Part shown: positions 9,675-21,023 of the stretch, one piece after another
Layout of the letters: each line of letters begins with the position of its first letter
Numbering within the stretch: the stretch's first letter is position 1
Origin: Allium sativum
Taxonomy: Eukaryota; Streptophyta; Magnoliopsida; Asparagales; Amaryllidaceae
Assembly: GCA_030737875.1 (NCBI GenBank)
Contig: CM060922.1
Coordinates: forward strand, 759,697,603 to 759,761,602
Reading direction: 5' to 3'
DNA: 64,000 bases
The notes under the pieces: model-generated
Database searches by the model: none
Told to the model about the DNA's origin: nothing
Seen by the model: only the letters and a program-made list of their open reading frames with translations
Program-made: the position numbers and the translations under genes

Positions 9675-12141
9675 AATACCCCCACACTTATCTTTTACTC
9701 GTCCTCGAGTAAAAAGAAAATGAAAAACTAACTAGATAGGTCGCACTTTCGTAGGAAACACGATTGCATTGAGCATATGCAACAAGCCATTAAACCTCTA
9801 GGTGTCCCTAGTAGGACGAGTGGTGTCTCGTGAGGGTTTTCAGCGGATACTACCCACAAAATCCAAATGCAGTATGCTATGATTCTAATGAAACTACATG
9901 AATGCAATGGACATATGCAAATAAAAACGAAAAAAAGAAAACACGACTTATTTCGGGAAGGTGGTACAACAAATTAAGTTAATAATTTCTAATCAGTTGA
10001 TTTTATTTTAGATACCTCGACTTGTCACAAATTTTCAATATAAATCAAGTTTTCAAATGTTAAATTCCAGTTTGGCCAGTTAGTTCGGTTGATAACATAG
10101 TGCAGCCATGAAATAAATTCTTAGTTTGCTTGGCACAGTTTGCAAAGTGGTATTCTAATTTTCTCATGTATGGCTAGTCAAATCAATAAGGTCAAGAAGT
10201 GTTTGGGTATCATCGCTTATTCTTTATTCTATAAAATTTTAAGATTTATGATCAAGTACATACACCTAACTAAAAAGACCAAGGTTTACCACCCATGCAC
10301 TGCCTCGCGGACTAAGGGAGAGTGGGTAAAGAGCTTGGCGGATTGTGCAGGCCGACTTTGACTTTGTCAACAACGTGTCGGTAATCCTTAGGTGTCCAAT
10401 CTCATAAAATGAGACCAAGATATTCCAACGCTGACTTTGTCAACAACGTGTCGGATAGAGCTTGGCGGGTTTGCACACCAACGCTCGATATACAAGCAAT
10501 GTTGGATACCCTTGGATTACTATTATTATTGAAATTATAAGCATAAAAGAGAGTGATGCGAATTCAACTTAACACAACTTAGTTTTAAAGATTTGACAAG
10601 CCAATATAAGTATTTTAAGTCCTCCACTTTTTTAAACAAAGTCTACAATATAGAATAGATTTCATGGCCATCACCTAAGAATCTCCCTATGTACCGGTTA
10701 CACTATTATCCCTCAAAATTAAACTTTTCATTATATTTCAAATTCGAATTTAGATGAGAGAGAAAAATACTATCAACTGGCTAAAAATTGTAAACTTATT
10801 TTGTTGTATCAATTGAAAATGAGTCGTATTTCAAAAAAAAAAATGGCATGTTACTACAGTCTAAAATGCATGATGGTCCTATTTAAATGGATGGAAATGA
10901 AAAGAAAGAAAAAAACGAAAAAAAAAACGAAAATGAGTGAAATGCAGACTCCCCCCTCAGTTCGTACCCAACTAATTCAGAAATTTCAGTCACAGAACAG
11001 TCACAGAAATATAAATTGCAGAATTAATTTTTTTTACATTCAAGCCGCTGCCCCTGCAGAAGATTTTTACAACAATTTCTATATTTTTATTTTGCAGCAG
11101 AGCACCTGTAGAGTTAAGAGAATTTTACAGCGGGGTATGGCAGTCCGTCCAGTGCAATTGAGTAGCGTTGGCGATTTGCAAATTTGCTTGGCTTCCGAGT
11201 TTTCTTGTTTTTTTGCTCGAATTCTTTGCTTTTTGCCTTTGATTTGAATGAGGTTTCCTCTTTTTTTTTTTTTATAAATAGACGCAAATAAAACAAAATA
11301 AAAATATAAACAATTGAAAGGGAGAAAACCTAAAAAGAAAAAGAAAAAAAAACTAACAAAGGAAAAAAAAGAAAAAAAAATGGCAAGAAGATGAGATGGT
11401 TTTGGTTTTGGTCTTGGTGGAAGAGAAGAAGATGTACGGAATGGCAAGAAGATGAGAAGAGATTGCTGTTGTAATTGCAAAAAGAATGGAAAGAAATAAA
11501 GAAATAGCAAAAGAGGGTAGTAATCAAATGACAAAGCAGAGAATTAACTACAAGGAAGAAAGAATGGAAAGTTTTCAAATTTTTTTTTTTTTTTTATATG
11601 AAAGCTATTGAAAGAGAGGTTGTAGAAACTGGGAATGAAATTGAAAAAGGGGAAAGAGTTTGAGAAATTAAATGATGAGTTTTTTTTTGTTTTTGTTTTT
11701 TTATTGCTTTGAAAGTAGGAAAGGAAAAAGAAATATAAAAGGAAAAAATTGAAAGGGGGAAGAAATAAATGAGAAAGAAGAAGATAAAATTAAGGAAATT
11801 GGTAAGTTTTTTTTTTATTTGCTTTGAAAGTTGTAAGAAGAAGAAAATGGATGTATATAAAAAAAGGAAAGTAATAAATGGGAGAAGGGAAAACAAAAAG
11901 GAAAAGGAATCAAAATGAGGAAAGAAATAATAAAAACAAAAAGGCAAGATTTTTTTCCCCTTATTAGAAGATTGTAGTATCAATATTTTAATACTCAATC
12001 AACCAAACTAGAACTTTTTTTCTATATATACAAAAAAAGCAACAAAAAATAAAATAAAATAAAATAAAAACTAACACGAATCAGAAATTAAATAAATAAT
12101 AAAATTTAATGTTTGCCTCCCCGGCAACGGCGCCAAAAACT
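9675..12141 (-). mobile_element. B internal region, non-coding
   Basis: About 2.5 kb runs between the PPT complement (9676-9690, tacccccacactta) and the tRNA-Asp PBS complement (12118-12135). A 9-bp hairpin with a tcct loop (9693-9714; AGGA on the minus strand) sits next to the PPT. The part from about 10890 to 12090 is very rich in A and G on the + strand, giving spurious open frames such as 11079-11534 and 11594-11998 on the minus strand, full of F, L and S. No zinc knuckle, protease, RT or integrase motif is visible. This is a non-autonomous element. Confidence 0.75.
12118..12135 (-). promoter_or_regulatory. Primer-binding site of B (tRNA-Asp)
   Basis: The minus strand reads TGGCGCCGTTGCCGGGGA, the complement of the 3' end of plant tRNA-Asp(GTC) including CCA. 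It lies 6 nt inside the LTR boundary at 12142. This primer is typical of the Athila/Tat lineages and differs from the initiator-Met primer used by D, G, H and I. Confidence 0.85.
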
Positions 12142-13134
12142 TGATCGACGCTAGTCTATGAATTAGAAAAGCGCGACATTTGTAATAAATTCTGCAAGCA
12201 TACAGGTGTGTAGCATACAGGTCGAACACAGGGAGGTGAATTAAATCAAATTATTTATCTAATCTCTTGGGCGAGTTAGACGAAGCTGGAGGTTGATTTT
12301 GCAAAACAAAACAAAATTAAAACTGTAATTTGATTCAGAACAGATCTAACTGAACCGACGATCAAATCACAATTTCAATGGAAAGGCAATGAAACTATAA
12401 ATCAGATTCAAATCTAATCAAATCCAATTTAACCTATGAACGCGATTAAAATACAGAAAATAAAAGTGCAGAATATAAATAACAACAGGAAATAAAATTA
12501 GGATTACCGCTGAATCTAATCAGACGGTCAATCACTAATGAAAAGAAATGCAAAACACAAATAGTGTTCTACCGAATCTAATCGTGTAGACATACTAATT
12601 GCTAAGAAATAGAAAAAAATACAGAAAATAAAAAGAAGAAGAAGAACTAGAAACTTTATTAGAAATAGAAAATGAGATATAGGATAGGATGGTGGCTACA
12701 ATGATATTACAAGGGTATATATAGGGTAGATAGCCAAACCCTAACCCTAACCCTAATGATAAATGGGCCTGGTCATTACATCACTAATTAGTTTACAATG
12801 AGAAACATAAATGGGCCTTAGATAAATAAAGCAAATTTGGGCCTTTTCTCTTTTCCTCTTGCTTCCTTGACACTTCTTCATTGATTTGTGATGTGCAAAA
12901 CCTTTTTATCAATCCTTTTCTTGTCCAACAGCAACTAGATGTGAGATCTTCATCTACAATTCTTCAAAATGTAAATATATATCAATTTCATCTCTATTTC
13001 TCTACTTTTCTGGTTGCATGCGGGCTGGGTTTGGAATATCTGTAAAAGTAACAAAACAATACCCAAGTAATATTTATTTATATACAAAAGATAAGATATA
13101 AGAGCATAAAATAAACACATTTTTGTGTCAATCA
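12142..13134 (-). mobile_element. B 5' LTR (right), full length
   Basis: A 993-bp LTR with TG/CA ends (tgatcgacgc ... gtgtcaatca on the + strand), followed by the duplication ttaac. On the minus strand it carries telobox-like runs, a TATA box about 15 nt further downstream, and an AATAAA-type signal in the following sequence (near 12650). This LTR is intact, unlike the left one. Confidence 0.85.
12713..12756 (-). promoter_or_regulatory. Promoter of the B LTR: telobox run plus TATA box
   Basis: On the minus strand, three TTAGGG-type units (the complement of 12736-12756) are followed within about 15 nt by ctatatataccc (TATA core 12716-12723). AAACCCTA teloboxes near TATA boxes are a known arrangement in plant promoters. 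The same arrangement survives in the inverted fragment (8760-8800), and in the truncated LTR it lies at its very edge (9256-9296). Transcription would start about 30 nt further on, near 12685; this is predicted, not seen. Confidence 0.6.
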
Positions 13135-14049
13135 TTAACTAACATCGATTAACTCCTTTTTACTTTAACACTAATCGATTTAACTAACATCGATTAACTT
13201 CTTTTACTTTAACACTAATCGATTAAACTAACATCGATTAACTTCTTTTCGAATAAACTATTCATTTATAAAGATTTACTTTTAGTAACTGTTCTTCACT
13301 TTACAAATGATTTCCTTTTTTTTCTAACTTATCCTTTGATTTTATAAATATTTATTTTATAAAAATCCTTTTCCTTTTCTATATAAAATCCATCGATTTT
13401 ATATAAATAATTCATTTTCAAAATACACTTTGAAAATATTCCTTTATTAACATTCGGTATGTTATGGTATTCAACATATCAAATCACGATGATCAATATC
13501 GTCCAAACACATATAATCGACAATAGATTATATATCACATCATATATCACAATATATGAAAAACAGTAAAATAAATGTTGAGGAACCCAGTTGGGTTTCC
13601 TCCAACCTGTTTCCCTGCATCACAGATGTTAAACAATATAATATAACATCACTTTCATTTCAATATGATATATTCTGTTAGACAGAATCAATATAGAAAT
13701 TCAACTAACTGACTAGCAGTTCAATCAAACGGTCAACACACAGTCAATTAGCCAATATCTAACAGTTCTAAAAATACAACATGAAATTTATAAACTGTTC
13801 AGAGTTAGTGAGATTTACTCACATTGGACTATCATCGTTAAATAACGATAATTGTCGTTTGATTCAGATCGGACAATTTATTTCGCCATAAATTGTAACG
13901 AGCTCGGATTCACTCCCGGTCAGTCTCATTGTGTAGTGCTCGTCCATACAATCCCAACGGATCCAACCGTTCGAAATTCTGATTAAGTATGATCAAGATA
14001 TTTCGTTAACAAGTTCGAACCTTATTTAATTTAAAAATAATTAAAAACT

Positions 14050-14640
14050 TCAAATGGGCTTTACCCTCCTTGTTTCGGCCCAAACCCAAACTTAACACCA
14101 GACCCGAACTCTTCTTCCTCCTTCAATTTACATGTTGCCACTTCCTCAACCATTAACGCAACTCCATCCTCCACGTTCTTCCTCCTTGAACCACAAATCC
14201 GCAAACAAATGTCACCATCCCGTTCTCCTTTGATTCCTCTACCACCTCATCACGAACAAGAGAAGCTCGCACCCTCCAACCTAATTCCGTCGATCTCAAG
14301 CCTGACAGGTACCGAACGTTTTCATCTCGGAAATCATCAATACTTTGCAAACAGACCCTATTCCTACCCCTGAGTTCGAAAACAACCTTAGAACTGCAAT
14401 TCGATGAACCAAAATCCCAATACCCGAAACCCTAATTTGCTTGAACTTCCACTGTAAAAATGAGTGCGACAAAACCATAGTCGAGCTCTACGAAACCCAC
14501 ACCAAAATGAAGAGAGACACTCATAGAATCCAACCATGTATAGCATAGGATTTATTGATTTTATTTTGAATTTCTTTGATTTTCTTTTGTTCGTTGTTTT
14601 CATGGTAAAACGGGAATTAGTGGCGGCCTGTATTCGGTTT
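14050..14640 (-). other. GC-rich core of the D LTR (leader-like)
   Basis: A region of raised GC in the left D LTR, with open stretches on the minus strand (14153-14350, 14296-14478, 14388-14603). These overlap in different frames and none resembles a known protein. The right LTR keeps only the part from about 14432 onward (23470-23660). A junction like attagggtttcgggtattgg on the minus strand resembles plant 5' leaders. This is the D equivalent of the GC-rich cores of E, F, G and H. Confidence 0.4.
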
Positions 14641-15760
14641 TATAGGATGGTTGAAATCTTTCTTTGGTTGTAAACGAGGGCGTGTGGCCTTGTTTGGTCC
14701 ACATAATTTAGTTAGGATATTTTCTTTTTATTATATAATATTCGATTCAGTCTTCTAAAATCACTGCGAACACATACGACGCCTAAAAATCATGAAAACT
14801 GACACGCTGATAGAATTTGACATTACGGTCCCAACGAAACTGGTTTCGTCGAATTCCGACTTCGTATGCTGACACAGTGTATTTTTAACTGTCGAAATAC
14901 TGACTGTATCTCACTCTAAAAATCCGTACGACCACACAGGGACTCTAAAAATCACGAAACTGGAAATCTAACAACTATTTGATGTTGCGGATCCAACAAA
15001 ACTAGTTTCGTCGAATTCTAAGGTCGTATGAAAAAGTGGCTATTTCTAAAGCGCTGAATAGACCATTTAAATATATAAATATATTTAAATATAATTAAAT
15101 ATAATATTAATAAATTAATATTATCGTATAAAATCACAGTGGAATACCATACAACTCTAGAATATTCCTATATGAATTTCTAACTTGATATTCACTTCTG
15201 GGTCAACCCGATATTTGATTTATATTGAAATCCCTTTTAAAAATATAAATAATCCCTTTATAAATTATAAAGGAATTCCACAGCGACTTTTCTAAAATTT
15301 GATTTGGACATACATCAAAATCTACACGACGAAATCCCGATTTTTCTCTTCCACTAGAAAGATATACTCCACCAGCTCCACACGTTTCTTGTTTCACAGA
15401 AATCCGATTCAAAACGAATCCTGTACATTCAGTTGAAGTTCGAATCGCCCATTTACAAACTGCAGCGCCATTTCGAGCTCGTTTATAATTATATTATAAA
15501 CTATACGTTCAACTGTCGCCGATTGAATATATTCGTTATTCAAATTCAAATTCCAAGCTGAATGAAATATCACAGATGATCCGGTTCACACCATATCGTC
15601 ATTTCGGCCAATTCTTTTCAGAATTAAATATATTATTTAATTTATTATTTTAATTAAATATTCACCATTATTTAATCCCACGACCATTAAATTCACTAAT
15701 CACCATTAATATAGTTAAATAAAATTAATTATAATACCTCTGCCAATGCGGGTCATTGCA

Positions 15761-15796
15761 ATCTTCCCCACTTAAAATAATTTCGTCCTCGAAATT
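15761..15796 (-). promoter_or_regulatory. D polypurine tract and adjacent hairpin
   Basis: On the minus strand a purine run (aagtggggaagat) directly precedes the LTR end at 15760, giving the plus-strand primer for this element. Next to it is an inverted repeat aatttcg/cgaaatt (15779-15785 with 15790-15796) around a 4-nt loop, tcct on + and AGGA on minus. The same hairpin occupies this place in F (32409-32426), H (53828-53845) and, as GGGA, in I (46201-46218). Confidence 0.8.
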
Positions 15797-17004
15797 GCTA
15801 AAAGGTAGAGAATGACCCTATCGACTGGTTAGAACATATTTGTTCACTTTTTACTTTAGTTTCAACTGAACCAATTTAATTTCAATTAAATTATTAATTA
15901 ATCCTTATCAACGAAAATTTTCAAAAATCCTGAAAATTTTCTAACTCCTTATCTTTTTGAAAAATTTCGCCAGTACTTCCTTTGTACTGGTCAATCGGTC
16001 AAACCACCACTCGCCTCTCTGGGCCATCTCCAACTCAAAAGAAAATCAAACAGCCAAGCGGCTTTCCTATTCGACTCATCGAAATCTCATACCGTATGAA
16101 ATATAAACTTGTACCTTTTTGTCGGGCATATCTACTCTGTCACTTCCATATGCTATCAACTCAGCATATACAAGAGTTACCCCAATCAAATCCAATCTGC
16201 TTTTATCCACAACACAACCATTCGCTTATATCTGAGCCCAATATCATTTCAAACTCAAGTTTCGTTCTTGATTCCCACTCTTAACTTGATTATCACATTA
16301 CACTTCAAATTTGAATCTCACAATCCAATTTGTCTTGATATCATTCTGATTCAACCTCAGTTACCACTTTACTGGCTTTACTTTAATTCAAATTTGCTTT
16401 TACAAATTCCTATTTCATTTGGTTTTATTTCAACAGTCTTTCCCTGGGAGTTTTCAAACAGTTTACTCTTTTCAAAAATCAAATTTTCCTTTTTGAAATT
16501 TAACTGAGCATATAATCAATATTCCATTAGTTAAATCACTTCTCTATTTCTTTAACAATATTTGTTAACCAAATATTTTCAATAACCATATTGGCCCTTT
16601 ATGTTATTTAGAGAACATTTCCGAATATCGCCTTCCTTTATTTTCTAAACCTTAGAAAATATATGCTATTTATAATTGGAGAATATTCCAATTACTTATC
16701 TCTTTCCCCATCTCGTTTATTTCAATACTTAGGAAATATTCTTTATTCTATTTTCCAGCTTACACTTATTTGGTTAAAACAGATGTTGTGTAAAACATCG
16801 TTACGACAACCCAAATACTATATTCAACTAACTCTTATTCAACATTGATCTTCGAGCCTGGAATCTTACTATTTATTTGTTAATAATGAAATCAATCAAG
16901 TTGGGGTATAAATACCTCTCAGACCTTGACTGAATAACATTTATAACGTCAAAAAAGATATGACTACTTACTCGAATAATCAATACCATACAACTAGTTA
17001 TTCT

Positions 17005-18597
17005 CTTTTAAACACGTATACACTTTCTCTTTCTATTCTTACTAGATTTTATTCTTAGTCTTCCTTTTTGATTATACTATTCTATTTCTAAGTTCGTTTT
17101 CTTATCGACTTCTATATATACCGATACGTTGATTTCTAACTATCAAATTATCTTAAAAATATTCTAACTCTTTAAATCCTCGGAAAAATTCTCCATAACC
17201 TCCTTTGTACCAGGAGCATCGGGATATTTCAAATAGCCTCCCATGGCCCTCACCAATCAAAAAGAAAAAGAAAAGCCAAGCGGCTAGCCGATACGGCGCA
17301 TAAAATCTCATGAATTAAATACATACCTTTTCTTCGAGCATTCTATTTATATAACTTCATACCTTATCCATACATATCTCATGTATATTTATACATTTCT
17401 AATTCATTTCAACTTAATCCAATCATTTTAACTTAGTTCGTTAAGTGATTTTCAAATTACTGGTTTGCCCATTTCACCTTTTTATTTGAATATACATGTT
17501 CAAATATAGGTTTAACTTGTTTATCAACTAATTGAATTCCATTTCAATTTTATTTGAATTTCCTATATTCAAATTCCATTTCGATTCTCTTATTCAAATT
17601 CTATATTTGAATTTCATTTCAAATCTCTTATTCAAATTCTATATTTGAATTTTGTTTCAATTTTCTTATTCAAATTCCATATTTGAATTTCATTATTCAA
17701 ATCTATTTTCAATCTCCATTTGAATTTCTAAATTCAAATCTATTTGAATTCCCTTTATTCAAATTTCATTTCACTTTCGATATTCAAATCCTATATTTGA
17801 ATCCCTTTATATTTTCTATATTCAAATTCTATATTTTAATTCCATTTGAATTTCTATATTCAAATTCTATATCACTTCCATTGAATTTCATATATTCAAA
17901 CTCCCTTTGAATTTCTATATTCAATTTCTATTTCAAACTTTCTTTATTCAAATCCTATATTCAAACTCCATTGAATTATATATTCCAATTTCCATTTCAA
18001 CTCTATTTGAATTCTATATTCAAATTCCATTTTAAACTATTTGAATTCTATATTCAAATTCCATTTCAAACTATTTGAATTCTATATTCAAATTTCATTA
18101 TTACTCTATATGTATTCTATATTCAATTTTCCATTATTTAAATCTTCTTTATTCAAATCTCATTTGAATTTCTATATTCAAATCCCCTTTGAATTTTCTA
18201 TATTCAAATTCTATATTTGAACTTCCTTTCTTCAAATTCCTTTTCAAACTTTCTTTATTCATTCTTTACATAAGTCTCGATTTCAATTCCTTTTGAAATC
18301 GATATTACTACCTTTGGAAAATAGGTTCCCCTTTCAATTTCACACTTGTATTTTTATTTCTGAATTATCCAATGATAATTCTTTTCACTTCATTTATAAA
18401 CTTCGTTTATAAAAGAACTATTTATAAACTTCGTTTATAAAGGAACTTCTCGTTTTATTTCTTTTAAAACAAGTTAATATTTCAAATATATTTAAATGTT
18501 AAAATTCTATTTTATAAATCCCATTTTGAAATTCAACACACTTGTCTTTCCCAAAACAAATTCAAAACAGTATCTCTGGTAGTAATTCGTCACTTAC
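17005..18597 (+). repeat. Inverted repeat, left arm (D internal)
   Basis: The two ends of this arm are mirrored at 19882-20900. The 18555-18597 segment (around tatctctggtagtaattcg) is found reversed at 19882-19915, and 17160-17330 (around gccaagcggctagccgatac) is found reversed at about 20570-20720. The right arm is shorter because part of the AT-rich middle is missing. Confidence 0.8.
17490..18270. repeat. Degenerate AT-rich repeat (attcaaatt / tatatttgaat)
   Basis: Dozens of short, irregular units alternate attcaaattc with tatatttgaat-like segments, so most units can fold back on themselves. The open frame 17683-17910 is a by-product rich in F, N and S. Shorter remnants lie in the inverted arm (about 19975-20250). 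Confidence 0.8.
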
Positions 18598-19193
18598 AAC
18601 TCGAAAATGAATACTGATGATGCAGCTGTCATCATCAGAATCTATTTTCCAGCGATCGAAGTGAGTTCAATACTATAAAACCATTTCTAAACATTTCCAC
18701 TTTGAAATCCATTTCAAAATACAATTCACACTGCTTGTAAAACAATTTAAAATCTCCTAGGATCTTAAATTTTCCTTATTTTTAATCCAAATTTATTTAC
18801 AAACACTTATCCAATTCTCCAGAGTTTTAACTTCAATTTCTGGTTTAAATTTCAGATTTAACTCATATGATTTCACGTATTTCACTTATATGAATTCTGA
18901 TTGGTTATTCACATAACCATTTAATTTATAATCTTACTCGACTATAATAACAACCAATATATCCAATATGTATCAAATATACTTTGGGTAAAATTATTTT
19001 CATTTACCCTCTTTCAAAACATATCGTGCCGACCCATCGTATTCGAGTGTTTAGTAACTCCTACCGATACAGTGGATCAAACTGATCGACCAGAACTCAT
19101 AAACTACTCAACCAATGAATCTCCACAATATAAAACAATTTTTATATCAATATACAAATACGTTCACTCGTATATATACACTCAAACTCAATC

Positions 19194-19273
19194 TAGGGTA
19201 TTACTAACCCTATCTCTACCGAGTCACGCCACAGAGCCAAGTTAATCAATCAACCTTCTGCTCTGATACCAAC
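19194..19273 (-). promoter_or_regulatory. D primer-binding site and leader hairpin
   Basis: The + strand shows gctctgataccaa at 19260-19272, the complement of TTGGTATCAGAGC (initiator-Met PBS), one base from the LTR start tgtaatgacc at 19274. Just inside lies an inverted repeat tagggt/accct a (19194-19199 with 19207-19212). On the minus strand its loop reads tagtaat, the same leader hairpin as in H and G. Confidence 0.8.
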
Positions 19274-19881
19274 TGTAATGACCCGGATTTTCGGCGACTT
19301 TGGTTATCGACATAAGCACGATGTCGATAACCAAAACATCGAAAAATCCCGGTAATTAATGAAAGAAATTAGAGGGTGAGAATAGATAAGATAGAAACTT
19401 AGAATAGAAGAAGAAGAAGAACGTGGAATACGAGGATGCGCAGGTCTGTAAAAAGGAGGGTGTTGTTTATGTCTCAGACCCTTGAAGGACGTGAGGGCTG
19501 CGTTGTTGTAAGTGAGAATCCAAACACTTGACTTAACTTTCAAAAATCCCTTTTGAAAAGAACGATAGCTTTATATCAAAACTCCTTTGATATTATAATA
19601 GTGTCTAAATCAAGTAAATATAATCTAGTGGAACGTTTGCATCTCACGTTCCATATAAATAATATACAATCATAAACCGCAAGCACGTATTGGGTAATGG
19701 ATTTATTGAATACGTTCACTCGTATATATACACTCAACTCAATCTAGGGTATTACTAACCCTATCTTTACCGAGTCACGCCACAGAGCCAAGGTAATTCA
19801 CTTAACTTAAGCTCTGATACCAACTGTAATGACCCGGTAATGTAAGTGTGAATTCACTTAACTTAAGCTCTGATACCAACT

Positions 19882-20900
19882 GTAAGTGACAAATTACTAC
19901 CAGAGATACTGTTTTGAAATTGTTTTGGGAAAGACAAGTTGTGTTGAATTTCAAATGGGATTTATAATAAAGAATGAATAAAGAAAGTTTGAAATAGGAA
20001 TTGAATATAGAAATTCAAAGGGAGTTTGAATATATGAAATTCAATGGAAGTGATATAGAATTTGAATAGAGGAAATTCGAATATAGAAATCGAATAGAAT
20101 TTGACATAGGAGAAATCGAATGGAATTTGACATAAGAGAAATCAAATGGAATTTGACATAAGAGAAATCGAATGGAATTTGACATAAGAGAAATCGAATA
20201 GAATTTGAATAAGAGAAGTGACATAGAAATTGAATAGAATTAACTAAGTCGAAGATGAATTAGTTAATCGAGTTTTAAATTTGAAGTTGAACTTTGAAAG
20301 GTGAATTGGATTTTAAAATAGATATTCGAAATCGAACTTAAGTTTGAAAAGGAATTCAATTAGTTGATAAACAAGTTAAACTTGTATTTGAACATGTTAT
20401 ACTCAAATATGAAGGTGAAATGGGCAAACCAGTAATTTGAAAATCACTTAACGAAATAAGTTAAAACGATTGGATTAAGTTGGAATGAATTAGAAATGTA
20501 TGGATATATATGAGATAGGTATGGATAAGGATAATGCAAGAGTTATAAATAGAATGCTCGACAAAAAAGGTATGTATTTAATTCATATATGAGATTTTAT
20601 GCGCCGTATCGGCTAGCCGCTTGGCTTTTTCTTTTTCTTTTGGATTGGTAAGGGCCATGGGAGGCTATTTGAAATATCCCGATGCTCCTGGTACAAAGGA
20701 AGTTATGGCGAATTTTTCCGGGAATTTAAGGAGTTAGAATATTTTTAAGAAAATTTGATAGTTAGAAATCAACGTATCGATATATATATATAGAAGTCGA
20801 TAAGGAAACGAACTTAGAAATAGAATAGTAGAATCAAAAAGGAAGACTAAGAATAAAATCTAGTAAAAATAGAAAGAGGAAGTGTATATGTGTTTAAAAG
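19882..20900 (-). repeat. Inverted repeat, right arm (D internal)
   Basis: Reverse complement of parts of 17005-18597, with a deletion in the AT-rich middle and scattered substitutions. Together with the left arm it could form a long foldback around a spacer of about 1.3 kb. It is followed at once by an inverted LTR piece (20901-21016) matching the reverse complement of about 6240-6353. Confidence 0.8.
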
Positions 20901-21023
20901 TCAAGTAGTCGGGATTTTACAGATATAGTTGAAGAGCTGGAGCAGGAGGCTTCAGGATCATATAGCTATAGTTTATTTCCGCTTTGTTGTAAGTGCTGTA
21001 CTTTGATAATGATATGTACCAAC

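Larger units (their letters stand above)
8383..13134 (-). mobile_element. Element B: non-coding LTR retrotransposon, tRNA-Asp primed, inverted left end
   Basis: An insertion flanked by the 5-bp duplication ttaac (8378-8382 and 13135-13139). The right LTR (12142-13134, 993 bp) and a truncated left LTR (9253-9674) are direct repeats on the minus strand. The internal region is 9675-12141. The PBS complement at 12118-12135 matches the 3' end of plant tRNA-Asp over 18 bases, as in Athila/Tat-lineage Ty3/gypsy elements. A PPT complement lies at 9676-9690. The outermost left end (8383 to about 9046) is LTR sequence in the opposite orientation, so the insertion begins tgattgacac and ends gtgtcaatca. 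No gag or pol is recognisable; long purine or pyrimidine runs fill the interior. Confidence 0.85.
6002..15760 (-). mobile_element. D 3' LTR (left), interrupted by element B
   Basis: Compared with the right LTR, this copy is collinear from tgtaatgaccc at 6002 to 8382, continues at 13140 after element B and one duplication, and ends at gggtcattgca (15760). Near-identity of the two copies over long stretches (for example 6002-7700 against 21024-22730) points to a fairly recent insertion. It contains the LTR block shared with other families (6303-6440), a 43-bp repeat array and a GC-rich core (about 14100-14600). There is no coding sequence I can support. Confidence 0.85.
15761..21023 (-). mobile_element. 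D internal domain, rearranged
   Basis: Segment 15761-19273 runs from PPT to PBS and is non-coding. A block near 16040-16130 (gccaagcggct, then a gtacctttttgtcgggca-type motif) recurs in diverged form near 17200-17330 and also in F (32600-32760) and H (54000-54180). From 19274 the sequence is scrambled. It has an LTR start to about 19420, unfamiliar filler to about 19500, an LTR-like piece to about 19694, a repeat of the PBS-side leader (about 19700-19850), further PBS copies near 19830 and 19870, an inverted copy of 17005-18597 (19882-20900), and an inverted LTR piece (20901-21016). No gag or pol is visible. Confidence 0.75.

Noticed and set aside
11079..11998. Minus-strand open frames of 130-150 codons in the B interior
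   Set aside because: They read a purine-rich strand as F-, L- and S-rich peptides, with no motif or plausible start context.
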